Assembly: GCF_000741775.1 (NCBI RefSeq)
Contig: NZ_JGZR01000002.1
Location: 1-64,000 of the forward strand
Direction of reading: 5' to 3'
From: Bifidobacterium subtile
GTDB lineage: Bacteria > Actinomycetota > Actinomycetes > Actinomycetales > Bifidobacteriaceae
Length of the DNA: 64,000 nt
In this document: one piece after another, positions 56,983-64,000 of the stretch
Numbering within the stretch: position 1 is the stretch's first letter
Layout of the letters: every line of letters begins with the position of its first letter
The notes under the pieces: model-generated
What the model saw: only the letters and a program-made list of their open reading frames with translations
What the model was told of the DNA's origin: nothing
Databases searched by the model: none
Program-made: the position numbers and the translations under genes

Positions 56983-59490
56983 TCATATCAGATTGCGACG
57001 GTCGAGCCATTTCATGGCCAGCGCGCCGAACGGGATGCGCAGCCAATAGAAGCACACACGGTAGAGCAGCGTGGCCGACAGCGCCACCGCGGAAGGTACG
57101 CCGACTGACGAGAAGGCGAACAGCAGGGCCGCTTCGACAGCCCCCAGGCCGCCCGGGGTCGGCACGGCGGAGCCGAGCGTGTTGGCGAGCAGGAAGATGA
57201 AAATCGTCTCCATGGGATTCGTCGGATAGCCGAAGGCCAGCAGCGCGGCCCAGAATCCCAGCCCAGTGGTGATATTGAGCACTAGGGAGCCCAGCACGCA
57301 GACGAGCATCTTCGTGGGCTGCGAAATCACATCCACGAGCTGGCGTGCGTAGGCCTTGATGATCGGCAGGTATTTGACGACGAGCAGCCGGCGCAGCGGC
57401 GCGATGACCATCGCAGCGCAGAAGGCGAGCGCGGCGATGCCGATCACGACGATCAGCGTGGGGCCCGGTATCATGCCCGAGAGCGTATTGCGGCCGGTGA
57501 ACAGGCCGATGCTCAGCACCAGCACAATGGTGCTGAGCGCCTGCACCAGCCAAGTGGCGCTCATGATCGCCGTCGCAGCGGCGCTGCGGTACCCGCTTTT
57601 GCGCAGGTACTGCAGGTTCACGACGGCCGGGCCGACGCCGGCGGGCATCGACACAGCCGTGAATCCTGACGCCGCCTGCGAGCAGAAGAGCGCGAATGGA
57701 TGCCGTTTGTCCTTATCCATGAACGCGCCCAGCGATATCGAAGCGCCCACCCAAGCGAGAATGCTGCACGCGAAGCACAGGAAGGCCAGGCCGATTTTGG
57801 CCCGGCGCACCGCGTTGATGACTTCGTCGGGCTGCAGCTGGGTCAGGATGACGGCGACGGCCACGACGGCCATGGCGATGACGATGAAGGACCGCAGGCT
57901 GAAGCGCGACAGCGTCACGGGCTCGGCGTTCTCCGTGCGATCTTCAGGGGCCAGCGCATTCACGGCAGTGCGCATCTCGCCTAGCAGCTGCTTGCTCCAG
58001 CCGGGCAATGCGCGCGTGGCGTAGGGCACGGCGACCTTCTGCAGGAACGGCGTCAGCGCGATGAGCATGTCGTCGCCCCAGGCTGAACGCGCCGCCGCGA
58101 CGGTGCGCTCGACGCCGATGAGGGAGGCGAGCAGACTGAGCAGCTGCACCTTGTCGAGCGCGACGTTCGCGCCACTGCTGGCGCAATCGCCGTTATGCCA
58201 GCCGGCCAGCACTATCGCGCCCTCGCCTGTGCGGGCCAGCGACTCGGGCGTGATGCGCCGGTGCGTGTAGCCGCGGTTGTTGGCGGTGCGCAGATAGCGC
58301 ATGGCCGCTACCGCGTCCTCGTCGCTCAGCGAGTCGGGATCGCAGGGCTGCGCGACGCCCTCTGCTTGGAAGACGAAAAGCGAGGATTCCTCGCTATCGG
58401 TGACGCCGTACGCTTTCGGCGTGGACAGCCCCAAGTGAGCCAGCCCAAGAATCATCGCCAGATGATGGTGGTTGGCGTCGGTTGCCGAACGATCCCGCCG
58501 CATCGGGACGCCGGTGAGCCGCAGCCATTGCCATAGCTGGTTGAAGTAGCCCGCGCTGTGCGTCTGGGCGTCGAGGACGGAGACGATATAGCGTTCGCCG
58601 GCATCGTCCACGGCGTCGTAGATGCGCGAATTCTCTATGAGATCATCGTCCAGCGAGGTCTGCAGCACGCCGGCGTCGCCTTTGTCGCTCTGCCGGCGCG
58701 TGAGACTGACCAGCCGCAGATTGATGTTGCGCAGGGAATCAACGATCTCCTGCCCCCATTCGCCCTTGTTCTGCGTGCCGGCGGCGAAACGCAGCAGCAT
58801 GCCGACCAGACGGCCGATCGCGAAGGAGGCGAGCGCTCCGGAAAGGGAATGCCAGGAGAGAATGACGAGCACGACGGCCACGGCGTAGAGAATGTTCCAG
58901 CTCCAGCGCACCGTGGAGCGCAGCCGGCGCGGGCCGGCGACGGTCAGAAAAGCGCCGATGCCGGCGTAGATGTCCGGCAGCAGGCCGGAGCCTCCCATCG
59001 TCGTGCCGGGGGAGGCGAATGGCGCGATCAGCGCCATCCCGCCGAAATGCGACAGTGCGAGGGACAGGACGCGAATCGCCACGTAGCCGCCGAACAACGC
59101 GATGACCGCGATGGAGGATTGCAGCCATTCGCGCCCGATGAGCATATGGGCCAGCACGCTGACGACGATGACGAATGTCGTCAGCTGCTGCACCACCGAG
59201 ATGGGCATGTTCAGCAGCCAGTCGAAGGCCCGGCTCGCGGTGCGGGCGTCGGATTCGACGCCGGTGGTGAATCCGCGCAGATACACGGCCATCAGGATGA
59301 CCGCCACAGTGATGATCAGCGCCAGCGCGGCATGCATGAGGTCGGCGAAGTCACGCGAGCGCTCAGGCGCGACATCATTGATGCGCACAGAGGGAGAAGG
59401 CTGTGGTGACGGCGATGGCGCCGGCGACGACGATGATGGGGAAGAATCCTGCATCGTCGCCGCCGGAGCGGATGCTTCGCTCCGGCTCAT
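56983..59490 (-). CDS. LPG-synthase/flippase-like multi-pass membrane protein with kinase-like middle domain
   Basis: 835 aa. Ser/Pro-rich N-terminus (1-40), hydrophobic helices between about 50 and 235, a soluble region about 240-520, and a C-terminal domain with seven or so helices that matches the flippase domain of lysylphosphatidylglycerol synthases (MPAGVGPAVVNLQYLRKSGY, AVPTPGGLGAVEAALLFAFSSVGVP). In the soluble part YTHRRITPESL (408-418) and IVLAGWHNGD (426-435) look like the catalytic loop and DFG-equivalent of a protein-kinase fold, but the usual Asp residues are absent. No aminoacyl-transferase domain. It overlaps purB by four bases. Confidence 0.75.
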   Translation of the reverse strand: MSRSEASAPAATMQDSSPSSSSPAPSPSPQPSPSVRINDVAPERSRDFADLMHAALALIITVAVILMAVYLRGFTTGVESDARTASRAFDWLLNMPISVVQQLTTFVIVVSVLAHMLIGREWLQSSIAVIALFGGYVAIRVLSLALSHFGGMALIAPFASPGTTMGGSGLLPDIYAGIGAFLTVAGPRRLRSTVRWSWNILYAVAVVLVILSWHSLSGALASFAIGRLVGMLLRFAAGTQNKGEWGQEIVDSLRNINLRLVSLTRRQSDKGDAGVLQTSLDDDLIENSRIYDAVDDAGERYIVSVLDAQTHSAGYFNQLWQWLRLTGVPMRRDRSATDANHHHLAMILGLAHLGLSTPKAYGVTDSEESSLFVFQAEGVAQPCDPDSLSDEDAVAAMRYLRTANNRGYTHRRITPESLARTGEGAIVLAGWHNGDCASSGANVALDKVQLLSLLASLIGVERTVAAARSAWGDDMLIALTPFLQKVAVPYATRALPGWSKQLLGEMRTAVNALAPEDRTENAEPVTLSRFSLRSFIVIAMAVVAVAVILTQLQPDEVINAVRRAKIGLAFLCFACSILAWVGASISLGAFMDKDKRHPFALFCSQAASGFTAVSMPAGVGPAVVNLQYLRKSGYRSAAATAIMSATWLVQALSTIVLVLSIGLFTGRNTLSGMIPGPTLIVVIGIAALAFCAAMVIAPLRRLLVVKYLPIIKAYARQLVDVISQPTKMLVCVLGSLVLNITTGLGFWAALLAFGYPTNPMETIFIFLLANTLGSAVPTPGGLGAVEAALLFAFSSVGVPSAVALSATLLYRVCFYWLRIPFGALAMKWLDRRNLI

Positions 59491-60932
59491 CGCTTCTCGT
59501 AGTCCACCAAGGTGCTTGCCAGGCCGGTGTATCCTGCAGGACTCAGCGTTTTGAGGCGCTCGGCGGTGGCGGGGTCGAAGGCCAAAGAGTCGATGAAGCC
59601 TTCGACGTCCTCGCGCGAGATCTCGTGTCCGCGCATCAGCTCCTTGACCTTCTCGTAGGGCTTCTCCATGCCGGGCAGACCGGCCAGCTCGGCGGCGCGC
59701 ATCGCGGTCTGGATGGGTTCGCCGAGCACTTCCCAGTTCTCTTCGAGCTCACGGGCTATGACGATCGTGTTGGGGTGGATGGATTGCAGCCCGCCGCCCA
59801 GATTGTCCAGAGCCAGCAGCCCGTGGCCGAGCGCGGCGCCGATGTTGCGCTGGGTGGTGGAGTCGGTCAGATCGCGCTGCCAGCGGCTTTCCACCAGCGT
59901 GGCGGAGAGGGTGTCGAGCAGCGAGCAGGACAGTTCGAGATTCGCCTCGGCGTTCTCGAAGCGGATGGGGTTGACTTTGTGCGGCATCGTGGACGAGCCG
60001 GTGGCTCCCTTGACCGGCTCCTGCGCGAAGACACCGCGCGAGATGTACATCCAGATGTCCACGGCGAGATTGTGCAGTATGCGGTTCGTGTGGCTGATCG
60101 TGCCGTAGAGCTCGGCCTGCCAGTCGTGGCTTTCGATCTGCGTGGTGAGCGGATTCCAAGTCAGCCCCATGCGGTTGGCGACGAACTCGCGCGAGATCGC
60201 GATCCAGTCCGCGTCCGGGCAGGCTGCGACATGTGCGCCGAAAGTGCCGGTCGCGCCGTTGAATTTGCCGAGATACTCTTGGGATTCGACATGGCCCAGC
60301 TGGCGCCCGAGCCGGTGCGCATACACCGCGATCTCCTTGCCCAGCGTTGTTGGCGTGGCGGGCTGGCCGTGCGTCAGCGAGAGCATCGGCAACGCGCGAT
60401 AGCGTTGCGCCATATCGCTCAGCTGGTCGGTTACGCGTCGCGCTGCGGGCAGCCAGACCTGCTCGACGGCGTTCTTCACGCAGCGGGCCGTGGCGAGATT
60501 GTTGATGTCCTCCGAGGTGCAGGCGAAATGCACTAGGGTTTTGAGTCCCGGCAGCGCGCTGTCCGAGCCGAGAACGCTGCCGGCCTTGTCCAGCTCGTCG
60601 TCGATGTAGTACTCGACCGCCTTCACATCGTGATGCGTCACCGCTTCGTAGGCCGCATGGCGGGCGATGCCCGCGGCATCAAAGCCCTCGGGGATGGCGC
60701 GCAGGAATTCGCATTCGGCTTTGCTGAGCGGATTGAGACCTTGGAGCACCGGTGCCGAGGCATTGCCGTCGAAGCCGTTGCTCAGCAGGATCATCCACTC
60801 CACCTCGACGCGCATACGCTCGCGGTTGAGCGCGGGTTCGCTTAAGAATTCAACCAGCGGCGCGGTTTGGCGGTGATAGCGGCCATCCAATGAGGTCAGG
60901 GCGATTGCGGGGGAGATATCAGTCAGCTGCAT
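59487..60932 (-). CDS. purB: Adenylosuccinate lyase
   Basis: 481 aa. Acts twice in purine synthesis, on SAICAR and adenylosuccinate. The fumarase/aspartase-superfamily signature GATGSSTMPHKVNPIRFENA and the catalytic regions SLTHGQPATPTTLGKE and VHFACTSEDINNLATA are intact. Start MQLTDISPAIALTSLDGRYH is typical of the E. coli-like type. On the minus strand, upstream of and overlapping the flippase-like gene. The other purine genes in the window lie 50 kb away. Confidence 0.96.
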   Translation of the reverse strand: MQLTDISPAIALTSLDGRYHRQTAPLVEFLSEPALNRERMRVEVEWMILLSNGFDGNASAPVLQGLNPLSKAECEFLRAIPEGFDAAGIARHAAYEAVTHHDVKAVEYYIDDELDKAGSVLGSDSALPGLKTLVHFACTSEDINNLATARCVKNAVEQVWLPAARRVTDQLSDMAQRYRALPMLSLTHGQPATPTTLGKEIAVYAHRLGRQLGHVESQEYLGKFNGATGTFGAHVAACPDADWIAISREFVANRMGLTWNPLTTQIESHDWQAELYGTISHTNRILHNLAVDIWMYISRGVFAQEPVKGATGSSTMPHKVNPIRFENAEANLELSCSLLDTLSATLVESRWQRDLTDSTTQRNIGAALGHGLLALDNLGGGLQSIHPNTIVIARELEENWEVLGEPIQTAMRAAELAGLPGMEKPYEKVKELMRGHEISREDVEGFIDSLAFDPATAERLKTLSPAGYTGLASTLVDYEKR

Positions 60933-60955
60933 AGGCTACAGCGTACTTCGAGCCG

Positions 60956-61142
60956 TGAACCGCTCACGCATGCCTGGCTATGCCGCTCAGGATCGCAAAA
61001 CGTTCGAACGCATCAACGAACCGCTCACGCATGGATGGCTCTGCCTCGAAACGAATCAGATCCTCGAGGACGGGCGAAGAACCGCTCGTGCACATCCGTG
61101 CATGCCCGGTCATGCATGGGGTCATGCACGGGTCATGCGCAT
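60956..61142. repeat. Direct repeats in the spacer upstream of purB
   Basis: GAACCGCTCACGCATG occurs at about 60957 and again at about 61017, exactly 60 bp apart. A second cluster of three GGTCATGC units follows near 61108-61137. The function is unknown; they could be regulator sites or slippage-prone DNA. Confidence 0.45.
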
Positions 61143-61211
61143 TGTGACGCGATGCCGCGCACTGTGATTCATCGCGCCTTGTTCGCTGCCTTTCTTTGCC
61201 GCTTGCATTGC

Positions 61212-62837
61212 CTATCGCATTGGCGTGCGGGCGCCGATGCGCTCGCCAGGCGCGGTCGGCGGACCCGAGGCCATGCGGCCCTGCCAATAGGAGGTCTCTT
61301 CGAGCTTGCCGCTGACGATGTCCTGGAAATGCCGTTCGTGCCACTGCACGGCCGGGGAGCCGAGATCGCTCGCATTGCGGTACGCCGCTTGGTGGTATCG
61401 CAGATGATGGGTGCTCTCCTTGCGCTCCGCCGCTCCTTCGACGGGCGCGGAGGAGAACGGGTTGACGAACGCGGGCGCCGCCCCGGGCAGACATGATTCG
61501 TCGGCGTTGATTGCCGGAGACGTTCCGGAGGGTTCGGGCAGCGCCCTGCCGCGTATGGTCAGCCAATGTTCATCCGATGGATTCGCCGCCCCGTCGAGTG
61601 CCGCCACAAGCTCGTCCTCCATCTCGATGCTCGTCATCCAGGTTGAATGCGGCACGGGGTGATTGGCTACCGGCGACCCCGCGGTCACGACATGCTCGAT
61701 GCGGTAGCTGTCCTTCATGTCGGAGGCGATCGCCGCAGCGACGATGCCGCCTTGGGAATGCCCGATCAGCGCCACCTGATCCGTGGACCCGATGCCGGCC
61801 TGCTTCATCGCTTCGGCCACCATGCGCGCGCTGTCGCCGCGCATCCGCTGGCCCGCGTCTGCGCTCATCACCTCCAGATTATGCGGCCATCCGAATGCCG
61901 AATCCGGCTTGCCGTCCGTACCGGGAATCGTGACCAGCCATGAGAGCGTGCCATCCGCATTGCGGTACTTCTGAATCGCTATCGTTCCGTAGTCGAGGTT
62001 GCTGCCGTTGCCGTTCGCGCTGGCGCCGGCGGCGTCGCGACGCTGCGCGGCAAGACGCTGCAGATTCGCCAGCGATTGCGCGACGCTGTGGGATTCGCCC
62101 ACCACCGGTCGGGTGGCCTCCACGCGTTCGACGCGCAGCAGATTGCCTTGCGCGAAATCGACGAGGCGCGAGGTTCCCATGGACAGGATCCCTGCAGCGC
62201 GATCCACACCCGCTCCCAGACCGCTTACTCCCATCGCACGGACGTTGACATGGTTGCTTGCCGCGCGCAGTGCGCCTTCTTGGGCCCATGCGGTGCTGGA
62301 CAGTGCGCCTAGGGGATTGAAACGACGTTCTCCGACCGAGCTGGCTATGGCGCCGCCTGTGGCCAGCGCGAGGAACCCTGCGGCGGTTTGCCAAGGTAAT
62401 ATCGTGCCGGAGCCTTCCATCAGCGAGTTCATCGCGCCGCGGGTGGCATGCTCCGCCTGCGAGTAGAGCGAATGGGCCCGGACCAGCAGACTGGCCATGG
62501 CGCTGAGACCCTGGCTGAGCGTCTGGCATTGGACTGCGGCATTGTCGCAGCCTTCGATAAGCGCATGGTAAGGCAGGCTTTCATGATCAATGCCGATGCC
62601 GAAATCAGCCGCGTCCGAGCCAGCCGCCAGTCCTGACGCGCCGCTGCCGGTCAGCTGGCAGATGCCGCTGGCGCGGTAATTGCCCAGTTGCAGCGCCGCA
62701 GCGGACCAGGCTGTGGCTTGTCCGGACAGCTGCGACGCGGCATCGTCCAAAACCTGTGCGATGCCGGCGTATTCCTCCCGTGCCGCCGCTGTGTAGCTTT
62801 TCCCGCCGCCGATGGAGGAGGTGACGCGCCATTTCAT
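61212..62837 (-). CDS. Alpha/beta-hydrolase-fold protein, possible secreted lipase of a WXG-like module
   Basis: 541 aa. The nucleophile elbow LIGHSQGGIVAAAIA (GHSQGG at 359-364, Ser361) shows a lipase/esterase fold; IPGTDGKPDSAFGWPHNLEVMSAD before it forms the preceding strands. The first ~150 residues are a Ala/Ser-rich helical region without signal peptide, as in substrates of type VII-like export with a helical hairpin leader. There is no clear catalytic-acid motif I can name. It overlaps by four bases (ATGA) the small WXG-like gene, transcribed just before it. Substrate unknown. Confidence 0.75.
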   Translation of the reverse strand: MKWRVTSSIGGGKSYTAAAREEYAGIAQVLDDAASQLSGQATAWSAAALQLGNYRASGICQLTGSGASGLAAGSDAADFGIGIDHESLPYHALIEGCDNAAVQCQTLSQGLSAMASLLVRAHSLYSQAEHATRGAMNSLMEGSGTILPWQTAAGFLALATGGAIASSVGERRFNPLGALSSTAWAQEGALRAASNHVNVRAMGVSGLGAGVDRAAGILSMGTSRLVDFAQGNLLRVERVEATRPVVGESHSVAQSLANLQRLAAQRRDAAGASANGNGSNLDYGTIAIQKYRNADGTLSWLVTIPGTDGKPDSAFGWPHNLEVMSADAGQRMRGDSARMVAEAMKQAGIGSTDQVALIGHSQGGIVAAAIASDMKDSYRIEHVVTAGSPVANHPVPHSTWMTSIEMEDELVAALDGAANPSDEHWLTIRGRALPEPSGTSPAINADESCLPGAAPAFVNPFSSAPVEGAAERKESTHHLRYHQAAYRNASDLGSPAVQWHERHFQDIVSGKLEETSYWQGRMASGPPTAPGERIGARTPMR

Positions 62838-63178
62838 GATGCGCCGTCCTGCCAGAGCATCGTCTGCATCGCGCCGATATCCTCATCCGTTCGCACGGAT
62901 GAGGCGGCGTCGGCGTTCATGCGTGCGTGGAAGTATTCGGCGGCCTTGCCTTCCCATTCAATTGTCGCGGATCGGGTGATCGCGGCTCGCGCGTAATCCG
63001 TTGCTTCGAGCGTGGAGCGCGCCAGCGAAGCGATGAGGTCACGGCTTGAGGCGACGGCATTATGGCATGGGCATGAGCCCGTGCCGAGCGGTCGCTGGGC
63101 TAGCCCAGGCAGAACAGGAACCTCGCCCCGCGCCTCTGCCAAAGACGCGGGGCGGCTGATATCGGCGGTGTAGTGCAT
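62834..63178 (-). CDS. WXG100-like small helical protein
   Basis: 114 aa. The C-terminal half reads LIASLARSTLEATDYARAAITR then SATIEWEGKAAEYFHARM; the W75-E76-G77 turn between two predicted helices is the hallmark of ESX/WXG100 proteins. The N-terminal 45 residues contain CPC and are not typical. It is translationally coupled to the hydrolase gene. I infer a chaperone-like or co-secreted partner for the hydrolase; no YxxxD/E export tag was found, nor a FtsK/EccC ATPase in the window. Confidence 0.6.
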   Translation of the reverse strand: MHYTADISRPASLAEARGEVPVLPGLAQRPLGTGSCPCHNAVASSRDLIASLARSTLEATDYARAAITRSATIEWEGKAAEYFHARMNADAASSVRTDEDIGAMQTMLWQDGAS

Positions 63179-63309
63179 ACCGTCATTGAACGCGATGCCT
63201 CATCATGCCGGCAAGCGGTGCAGGGGCATGTGGTCGAACGCCCGCAGTTATCCACATTTCGGCGTGTCGTCGGGAAGGCATTGGCGATGAGGCGCAAAAG
63301 ACACGCCGA

Positions 63310-63939
63310 TCACCAAGGTTTGACGGCGGAATTCCCATTGTCGGTGCCTGCGGCGTCCCCGGAATCCGATTGCGCGTCGTCAGGGGAAGGCGACTGCTGA
63401 TTCGCCTTGAGCAGATCATTGAGCTTGTCGCGCTGCTCTTGGCTCAGACCATCGCTCTGCTGGCCGTTCTCCAGCGTGCCCTTGCCGGCGGTGCCGGAGG
63501 AGCTCGCCTGCCCTGTCTGCTGTTTGGTGATTTCCTGGCTCGTGCGTGTGGTCAGGGTTTTGGAGACTTGGGAATTGGCGTGAATCGACGTTTTGACCTG
63601 CGGCAGCAGCAGGAAGCCGAACGCTCCGGCTTCGTCGAACTGCTCGTCGGTCTGCTGCTGACGGGTTTTCAGATCATCGAGATCGGCATTGGGGGAGGCT
63701 GCCGACTTGAGATTCGAAGTAAGGGACCGCGTCGCCTGATTATAGGAGTGGATGGCGGCTATATTGAATCCGCATACCGTTGCCACGGCGGTGAGCAGCG
63801 CCGCTACGGCGATCAACGCCACGCGCGTCGGGCGCGATGCGCGGGTCCTGCGGATCGCGCCCGTCCTGTGACGAGTGCCTTTGCGGAGATTCCCGGGGCC
63901 TCGATCCGCATTGTTCCGGATTTTCGCATTCCGCGTCAT
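63310..63939 (-). CDS. Single-pass membrane protein, DUF6466-like
   Basis: 209 aa from ATG 63939 after AAGGAGG. A basic N-terminus (Arg-rich to residue 40), one hydrophobic helix at about 40-60 (VALIAVAALLTAVATVCGFNI), then a polar region with predicted coiled coil (LDDLKTRQQQTDEQFDEAGA) and a disordered Gln/Ser/Asp-rich tail. I recognise the pattern as that of DUF6466 proteins found in bifidobacteria. Probably inner-membrane, C-terminus outside. Stop codon of the upstream gene overlaps its start. Confidence 0.7.
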   Translation of the reverse strand: MTRNAKIRNNADRGPGNLRKGTRHRTGAIRRTRASRPTRVALIAVAALLTAVATVCGFNIAAIHSYNQATRSLTSNLKSAASPNADLDDLKTRQQQTDEQFDEAGAFGFLLLPQVKTSIHANSQVSKTLTTRTSQEITKQQTGQASSSGTAGKGTLENGQQSDGLSQEQRDKLNDLLKANQQSPSPDDAQSDSGDAAGTDNGNSAVKPW

Positions 63940-64000
63940 AGCGACCTCCTTGACATGACGATCCATGCGCCCAGCTCCCATGTGAGCAGCGCCGCCGCGG
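63936..64000 (-). CDS. C-terminal end of a membrane protein (partial)
   Basis: Entering from the right edge, the frame encodes AAALLTWELGAWIVMSRRSL and a TGA that overlaps the DUF6466-like ATG (ATGA). The hydrophobic last helix plus basic tail indicates an integral membrane protein translated together with the next gene. Nothing more can be seen. Confidence 0.55.
   Translation of the reverse strand, partial: AAALLTWELGAWIVMSRRSL

Noticed and set aside
60964..61566. 200-codon minus-strand frame between purB and the hydrolase gene
   Set aside because: Mostly the shifted frame of the hydrolase; only its last 30 residues lie in the spacer and nothing is recognisable.

Overview
The window comes from a high-GC actinobacterium, most probably Bifidobacterium or a close relative. 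The evidence is a single-chain PurL of about 1270 aa, an actinobacterial-type Pup/Dop/PafA/ARC cluster with no proteasome core genes beside it, a PriA without a P-loop, an EF-P with a PGKGP loop, DUF5701- and DUF6466-like proteins, and the order carA-carB-pyrF-like-gmk ... rpoZ-metK-cfa-priA ... fmt. I assigned this from gene order and protein families only; no database search was run.

Layout. 1-2095: the right end of an IS21-family element that has cut the 3' end off a drug-efflux (MFS) gene, with its ArsR-type regulator and a clear inverted-repeat operator. 2225-5211: a Y-family translesion polymerase with a YolD-like partner, then a membrane-anchored methyltransferase broken by a frameshift. 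5508-12112: purine genes purT, purC and purL on the minus strand, separated by spacers rich in repeats, including a long hairpin built from four copies of one 20-bp motif. 12442-15510: a complete ECF transporter (S, T and a double ATPase). 15776-17353: L-threonine aldolase with a candidate upstream leader that ends in an intrinsic terminator.

17663-21560 is an accessory region starting at tRNA-His. It holds a recombinase-like remnant, IS3 and IS30 remnants, truncated genes, and one intact MerR plus EamA exporter pair under a MerR-type promoter with a 19-bp spacer. 21898-24523 is a TetR-controlled FtsX/LolD-type ABC exporter with two operator copies. 25040-29422 is the str operon (rpsL, rpsG, fusA, tuf).

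29645-48703 is mostly housekeeping: a DUF5701-like gene, efp, nusB, carA, carB, an orotidine-phosphate-decarboxylase-like gene that lacks catalytic residues, gmk, ilvD (opposite strand), rpoZ, metK, a cyclopropane-fatty-acid-synthase-like gene, priA, a HAD hydrolase and fmt. 48744-50149: serB and a DedA protein, divergent. 50254-56343: the pupylation cluster arc-dop-(degenerate inositol monophosphatase)-pup-pafA. 56544-64000, all on the minus strand: HU, a flippase-like membrane protein with an embedded kinase-like segment, purB, and a cell-surface or secretion module made of an alpha/beta hydrolase, a WXG100-like small protein, a single-pass DUF6466-like protein and the tail of another membrane protein.

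The observations I rank highest are the pseudoenzyme in the carAB-gmk operon, the degenerate IMPase inside the pup cluster, the lipase/WXG-like/membrane module at the right end, the flippase with a pseudokinase-like domain, and two long hairpin elements each built from four copies of a short motif.
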